A stretch of 10,963 bases of DNA, taken from contig FN649734.1 of NCBI GenBank assembly GCA_000310025.1, positions 3,507,905 to 3,518,867 of the forward strand, written 5' to 3'. The DNA comes from Ectocarpus siliculosus (taxonomy: Eukaryota; Sar; Phaeophyceae; Ectocarpales; Ectocarpaceae). The translations under genes and the position numbers were made by a program. Below the pieces are notes generated by a model, which saw only the letters and a list, made by a program, of their open reading frames with translations, was not told where the DNA came from and did not search any database. This document shows, one piece after another, positions 6,990 through 10,963 of this stretch. Position 1 is the stretch's first letter, and each line of letters begins with the position of its first letter.

Positions 6990-9900
6990 GCAAGTATTGT
7001 TGGCGACGACGTCACGAAGCGAGTGACACGCCGCGTTGTCTTTGCTGTCGACGCGTCGCTTCGCAAAAAACGACGCACGTGCCGACCCAGCAGCAGCAGT
7101 TTTGGAGCAACCGCTCCCGTGTATTGTTCTCGTTTCCCCCACTATTCGAAGCTCTCGCCAGCCCCAAGAAGCACCAGCTCGGCGGTGTACAGACAGCAGT
7201 GCGTGCTTTGGCCGGCCGCAAGGCGCAAGGAGTAGGGCAGCCCTTGCATCTTGGCATTCCACCAAACCACCAAACGACGTTTCATGGAAAGGCACTAGCA
7301 CTTGCCGCCAAAGCGACACTTTTTTTTCCGCGCAAGCGCCGGTTGGTTGGTGCACTTTCGTTTAGCGGTTGTACAAGTACATATCTGTGGGTGATACTGC
7401 TGTAATCTTGCCTCGAAATAAGTCCAGTACCCAGCCGGTTTTCCTCCACTCACTGAAAAGACTCCACCACATCCCGTTTGACTGTGGGTATATCTCGAAT
7501 GGGTAGTCTTTCTGTGTTTGTATTTATTATTCCTTAAATCTTGCGTGTTCGGATATTGCCCGCGTTATTATCCCGACCATGAGGCTCTCTTGTGCTGCAC
7601 AACTGCTGCTGGGGAACTGCTGTTTTTAGAGAAAAATGCGTTGCTGAGTCCCTCGACAGTGTACCGTGCACGCTTCCAGGAAACATACAATGTGCATGTG
7701 CATAGGTACAACCACAGAAAGACAACCCCTTCGAGATATATTATGCGTATGTACAACCACGCTTTTTGTGCTGTATCCTCACTGTTGGTCCTCATTTTAG
7801 GCATTGCTTCCTTCCGCGTGAAAATATAGTTCGCCTTGTCTTATCACCGAACGCGGTCACGCAGCAAGTATATATCTACCCTGAGCTACTAAGCGGGACC
7901 GGCGCTGGTGGCCCTGCCTTTGGCGGCTCCTTTTCCTGCGGTCGGCGCGATGATGCTGACGGTTGAGAAGCAACGACACCTGCCTCGCAACCGTCGGCGT
8001 GATCGCGACGACTGCAGGAGTAGCGGCCGGCACAGGCAGAGCGGCCAGCGCAGGTGTCGTCGTAGCCCGGCGGGTAGACGGCGGTGACCGCTGCCCCTGT
8101 TCGGGCGTGCCTGGTTGTCGTCCATGACCATGAAAGTACAAGTTTCGAAACAAGATGCGCACAAAGGTCGTGGTGGTGTGATGATGAAGCGTTTTTTGTT
8201 GTTGTTGTTGCATCGTTGCTTTTCGCTCTCTCGCTCGTTCAACTACTTGTTTCTTCCAGTTCCCATTTCTTGGACAACCTATGTTGAAGAGCGATTTAAC
8301 AAACAGCAGTATTGCCACGCCGACAGTAGTTCCACCCGGACTCCCAGTTAAAACATATTTGATAAACATACACGAGTTCATGTTGTAGAAACACGCATGT
8401 ATGAACTTTGTGCTACAGCAGTAGTCCCAGGATCGTCGCCAAAGAGTTGGCGTTGCTTTTCACCGAACGCGTCACGCGGCAAATCTATCTACCCTGGGCT
8501 GCTGCTGTACGGCAACTGCACTGGCTGCTTTGCCTGTTGCGGCTCCCTATTGCTGCGGTCGGCGCGATGATGCCGACGGATAAGGAGCAACGGATAAGAA
8601 GCAACGAACACCCGTCGGCGTGATCGCGCTGACTGCAGGAATTTGGATCGGAACAGCAGAGCAGCCGGTGAAGGTGCCGCCTTAGCCCTTAGCCCAATGC
8701 AGATGCGGTGATGATCGTCGCTGTCGAGGGTGTGCCTGGTTCTTGTCCATTGCCATCAAAGTAGAAGCTTAGAAACTAGTTAGCGGTGATGGTGGTGGTG
8801 TGCCTCATCATGTCTCTCTTGTTTTTCACTCTCCTCCCTCCGACGACTACTGTGTGTCTTGTTTCTCCTAAACATTTCCTACGTAGGTGCACAACACGAA
8901 ACAGGCATCATTCATCCATCTGACTGCTACAGTTTTGTCACGTTCTCAATTCTTGTTGACCACCTCTGTTCAAGAGCGATTGGACAAACAACCGTATTTT
9001 TGAAGCGGGACGGCAGTGCCACTCCGAAGTAACCTACCTTGTCTCTCAGTGCATCCTTCCTTTCATCCTTGTCCGGTACAACTTACATTTTACTCAGCCA
9101 TTGTGCGCTTAGCGGGGCGTCAAGGTTGATCGATTATGCCACACGGGTGTTGCGGGGTGATATGGTGGTGACGGCATACACACAAAGATTTGTTTACAGG
9201 TATTAATGAATAAAAGGGAGATAAAAAGCGTCTGGTACTTCCGATAGATTGCGTCAGTCATGGACGGGGGCTTCGCCGCACTGGGATTGAAGTAAACGGC
9301 GACAAGCATTGTTTTTCGGCGACTGTTTCTTCCAATCCTTTCGTTTTCTTTCAAAATATTTTTTGTTGTGACTTCTTAACCCTCACCGCTGTGGCATCAG
9401 TGTACTTTGATGAGACTATCATACTTCCATGTGTAAGCAACTTGATGGCCCTGGCCAGGATTTCTCCGCCACTTTGAGTCGCCATTTAATTTACCTTACT
9501 TCGAGCCGCCATTTTCGTTTGCGTTGCCTAACGACTGCTACTACGATCCCCACGCGTCGTGTTGCCCGCCTACAAATATCACCGTCAATGAACAGGGATG
9601 GTGCGACGTGCCGCTGACGGAGGAGGGGAGGCAGGAGGCCCTCGAGGCGGGCAAGCTTCTCGCCGCGGCAGGCTTCCGCTTCGACGTCGCCCACGCCTCC
9701 GTCCTCAAGAGGGCCTGCACTTCCCTGCACCGCCTCCTCGACGGCTGCGGTCAGCCCTATGTCCCCGTCAAAACGAGCTGGCGGCTTAACGAGAGGTGCG
9801 TGGGTTGGGTCGTGTTGGATGGCTCGGAATTAGGCGAGGCGGGAGCACGATGGGCATTGGGCGAAACCGCCTTTTTTTGGTGCGGCAGGGACGGGGCGCA

Positions 9901-10481
9901 CAATGGGCACGGGGCAAAAAAACAACCGTGAAGGTTTTGGTAGGGGCAGGGGCGGGCGCATGATGGGCGCCGGGCAAAACAACTGAGACATACTTCTAAT
10001 TTTTTTTTTTATGTCTCCGCGTTGGTCCATCTGCTTGTTGTCTCGTCTGTCGACTAGTCGCGACGTCGTTCTGTGTGTGTGGGGTCCACCCTCTCCCTGC
10101 AGTACTTTCGAGACGGTACAACAAACAGGTGTAGCCAAATAGCTCTGCGCGTGGGCTCTTGTTCGTCGTCTCACCAACACCTCGTACCGTCGGGTGTCCC
10201 CCCCCCCCCGCATTTCACGCCGACCGGGGTATCTCGTCGTCGCGCGGGGAACCTCTACCTCGTACGACAAACGCAGGCACTACGGAGCGCTCCAGGGGAG
10301 GAACAAAGCCACCCTGGAGGAAGCGATGGGCGAAGTCGTGGTCGAGTGGAGACGGGGGTACGGGGTCAGGCCTCCTCCGATGACCGACACCCACCCGCAC
10401 TGGCCCCTCATCAGCCTCGACTCGCGCTACCGAGGGCTCAAGGTGCCGCAGTCGGAGAGCCTGCGGGATACGGCCAATAGG
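6579..10481 (+). CDS. PGAM: Cofactor-dependent phosphoglycerate mutase, exons 1-3 (3' end outside window)
   Basis: Joined exons 6579-6989, 9596-9795 and 10277-10481 give 272 residues in frame. The enzyme interconverts 3- and 2-phosphoglycerate through a phosphohistidine. Visible family motifs: VVLLRHGMSTFNK (His125 the phosphohistidine), FTGWCDVPLTEEG across the first junction, VAHASVLKRA (Arg176), SWRLNERHYGALQGRNKA (Glu203), WRRGYGVRPPPM, and SESLRDT. The second catalytic His (AHGNS motif) and the C-terminus are beyond the right edge. The core starts near residue 117; before it lies an extension with many Arg and Ser, no acidic residue until Asp80, and a hydrophobic patch LIFVSAFVAC (24-33), which suggests organelle import. 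The start is uncertain: Met1 at 6579 has A at -3, but in-frame Met88 (6840) has A at -3 and G at +4 and would remove most of the extension. Residue 127 is Met where Glu or Gln is usual. Confidence 0.9.
6777..6803 (+). repeat. In-frame AGC/GGC trinucleotide repeat
   Basis: Nine codons (GGC and AGC) encode GSSSGSSSS in the PGAM N-terminal extension, upstream of the conserved core. Length variation here should be tolerated. A CAGCAGCAGCAG run also occurs near 7089-7100 in the intron. Confidence 0.85.
7844..8345 (+). repeat. Intronic direct duplication, copy 1
   Basis: Begins TCACCGAACGC and aligns to copy 2 through shared blocks: CTACCCTG, GCGGTCGGCGCGATGATG, CGTCGGCGTGATCGCG, GACTGCAGGA, GTGTGCCTGG-like, and AAGAGCGATT. 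Contains a hairpin at 7941-7964/7989-8012 and a (GTT)n stretch near 8196-8210. The right boundary is approximate. Confidence 0.82.
7941..8012. repeat. Inverted repeat (hairpin) in copy 1
   Basis: 24-base arms 7941-7964 and 7989-8012 are complementary at about 20 positions, with a 24-base loop. The matching hairpin in copy 2 is at 8558-8633. Confidence 0.75.
8460..9035 (+). repeat. Intronic direct duplication, copy 2
   Basis: Aligns with copy 1 at an offset of 616 bases at its start and 685 at its end, so it has gained (or copy 1 has lost) a net 69 bases, mostly around 8875-8940. Substitutions are spread throughout, so the duplication is old. Right boundary approximate, near the CAGTGCCACTCCGA block matching copy 1. 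Confidence 0.82.
8558..8633. repeat. Inverted repeat (hairpin) in copy 2
   Basis: 22-base arms 8558-8579 and 8612-8633 are complementary at about 19 positions, with a 32-base loop. The loop differs in length and sequence from copy 1, while the arms are similar. Confidence 0.75.
9596..9795 (+). CDS. PGAM: PGAM exon 2 (residues 138-203 plus 2 bases)
   Basis: Acceptor GTCAATGAACAG is followed by GGA TGG TGC (GWCDVPLTEEG). The exon is 200 bp and ends in SWRLNE plus AG before donor GTGCGTGG at 9796. It carries Arg176 and Glu203 of the active site. Phase 2 matches the next exon. Confidence 0.94.
9796..10276 (+). other. PGAM intron 2 with minisatellite
   Basis: 481 bp GT-AG intron: donor GTGCGTGG, acceptor CAAACGCAG, phase 2. 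It contains a G-rich three-unit tandem repeat at 9833-9983 and a run of twelve C at 10198-10209. No gene seen on either strand. Confidence 0.87.
9833..9983 (+). repeat. G-rich minisatellite, three imperfect units of about 53-60 bp
   Basis: Repeated core GGGCG-GCA-ATGGGC-GGGCAAAAC-AAC occurs with ATGGGC at 9850, 9903 and 9963. A TTTTGGT-GGGCAGGG-type linker precedes units 2 and 3. Units differ by substitutions and small indels. Confidence 0.75.
10277..10481 (+). CDS. PGAM: PGAM exon 3 (residues 204-272)
   Basis: Acceptor CAAACGCAG is followed by G CAC TAC; the G completes Arg204 of NERHYG. The exon is 205 bp and ends in SLRDTANR before donor GTGAGGGA at 10482. It contains HYGALQGRNKA and WRRGYGVRPPPM, both typical of the dimeric/tetrameric 2,3-BPG-dependent family. 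Confidence 0.94.
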
Positions 10482-10963
10482 GTGAGGGATGGCGACCGTA
10501 GTGAGGGCGGGGGAGGAGGAGGAGGGACGGGGGGACGAAAGCTTGTTGCGTCGTGTGTGGCTTCATGTGCGTGGGATTTTTTTCTAATTTTTTCTCAAGA
10601 CTGGGGGATGCCCTGATGGGAGATCTGTGTGGACTCGATGGGGTTTACCGGGGCGTACTTTTGTTGGCAATTGGTGTGTGTGCGTGTTTGCGACAATGCT
10701 ACGACGGTGTATCGCTGGGTCATGAACGAAAACAGGTGCCATCTTGAACTCGCCCTGCCTCGCGTATCAGTTCGATGGGGTAATTCCTCTCCCGCCCGGC
10801 CGACCACACCAAACACGCCTACCGCGCTATTCTACCGATGTGCTATTATAGATATCAGAGTCTTATCAGCCGTGCCCGCTCCTCTTCCATCTCTCCTGAC
10901 CCCCGCCCCTGTACCGCACGGCGACGGGTTGCGCGACCCCCCCCCCCCCCCCCCCCCCCCCCT
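10482..10963 (+). other. PGAM intron 3 (incomplete)
   Basis: Begins with donor GTGAGGGA and runs to the window edge. The next expected PGAM segment (PFW...AHGNSLR) is not present. Contents are G-rich sequence near 10506-10535 and the terminal poly-C run. Confidence 0.75.
10937..10962. repeat. Poly-C run (26 bases)
   Basis: Uninterrupted C at the extreme right, followed by one T. Smaller C runs occur at 4853-4862 and 10198-10209, so C homopolymers recur in this DNA. Confidence 0.95.

Larger units (their letters stand above)
6990..9595 (+). other. PGAM intron 1 (2.6 kb, GC-AG)
   Basis: Donor GCAAGTAT, acceptor AATGAACAG, phase 0. It contains the direct duplication 7844-8345 and 8460-9035 with internal hairpins. 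Between the copies is an imperfect inverted repeat (8371-8381 with 8401-8412, CACGAGTTCAT and ATGAACTTTGTG). Open frames on either strand (for example 7518-7829 plus and 7857-8381 minus) show no family motif, so no nested gene is called. Confidence 0.83.

Noticed and set aside
5925-7235. 436-codon plus-strand open frame read as one protein
   Set aside because: Its left part runs antisense through MTHFR exon 1 and the intergenic region, and its right part reads past the GC donor at 6990. Only about 6579-6989 is supported as PGAM coding.
6744-7355. 203-codon minus-strand open frame with Ala runs
   Set aside because: Antisense shadow of PGAM exon 1 and its intron, produced by GC-rich repeats.
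6596-7405. 269-codon plus-strand open frame rich in Gln
   Set aside because: It is another frame of PGAM exon 1; the Gln runs come from CAG repeats read out of frame. It has no family motif and the PGAM frame is clearly the real one.
7857-8381. 174-codon minus-strand open frame within the intronic duplication
   Set aside because: The frame is not preserved in copy 2 (8460-9035) and the protein is low-complexity, so coding is unlikely.
1-10963. CRISPR array, prokaryotic operon, phage or defence system
   Set aside because: No regularly spaced repeats or tightly packed bacterial-type genes. The split genes with spliceosomal introns show that the DNA is eukaryotic nuclear.

Overview
The window looks like nuclear DNA from an intron-rich eukaryotic alga. 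A brown alga or related stramenopile is my best guess. This is inferred from GC-rich exons split by long, low-complexity introns (about 0.36 to 2.6 kb), from tightly spaced genes on opposite strands, and from the style of the two proteins. Nothing indicates a bacterium, plasmid or phage. No open reading frame covers a whole gene, so both genes were rebuilt exon by exon from protein-family motifs, splice sites and codon phase.

Left and middle (1-6197, minus strand): the 5' part of a methylenetetrahydrofolate reductase gene (MTHFR). Seven exons give 291 residues of the catalytic TIM-barrel domain with phase intact across every junction: 6078-6197, 3754-3966, 2964-3065, 2132-2218, 1653-1749, 948-1074 and 464-590. 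The last catalytic segment and any C-terminal regulatory domain lie beyond the left edge. All six complete introns are GT-AG.

Centre (6198-6578): a compact intergenic region between two divergent genes, probably a shared or back-to-back promoter.

Right (6579-10963, plus strand): the 5' part of a cofactor-dependent phosphoglycerate mutase gene (PGAM). Three exons (about 6579-6989, 9596-9795 and 10277-10481) give 272 residues, including a long arginine/serine-rich N-terminal extension that looks like an organelle-targeting sequence. Its first intron (2.6 kb) begins with GC instead of GT and contains a diverged direct duplication of about 0.5 kb, with a hairpin kept in both copies. The second catalytic histidine and the C-terminus lie beyond the right edge, past a run of 26 C at the window end.

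The genes serve different pathways: one-carbon/methionine metabolism (MTHFR) and lower glycolysis (PGAM). I see no sign that they form one system. The points most worth checking are the GC-AG intron, the PGAM presequence with alternative starts, the separate MTHFR insertion exon and the intronic duplication. I found no convincing new multi-gene system, RNA gene, CRISPR array or intact transposon.
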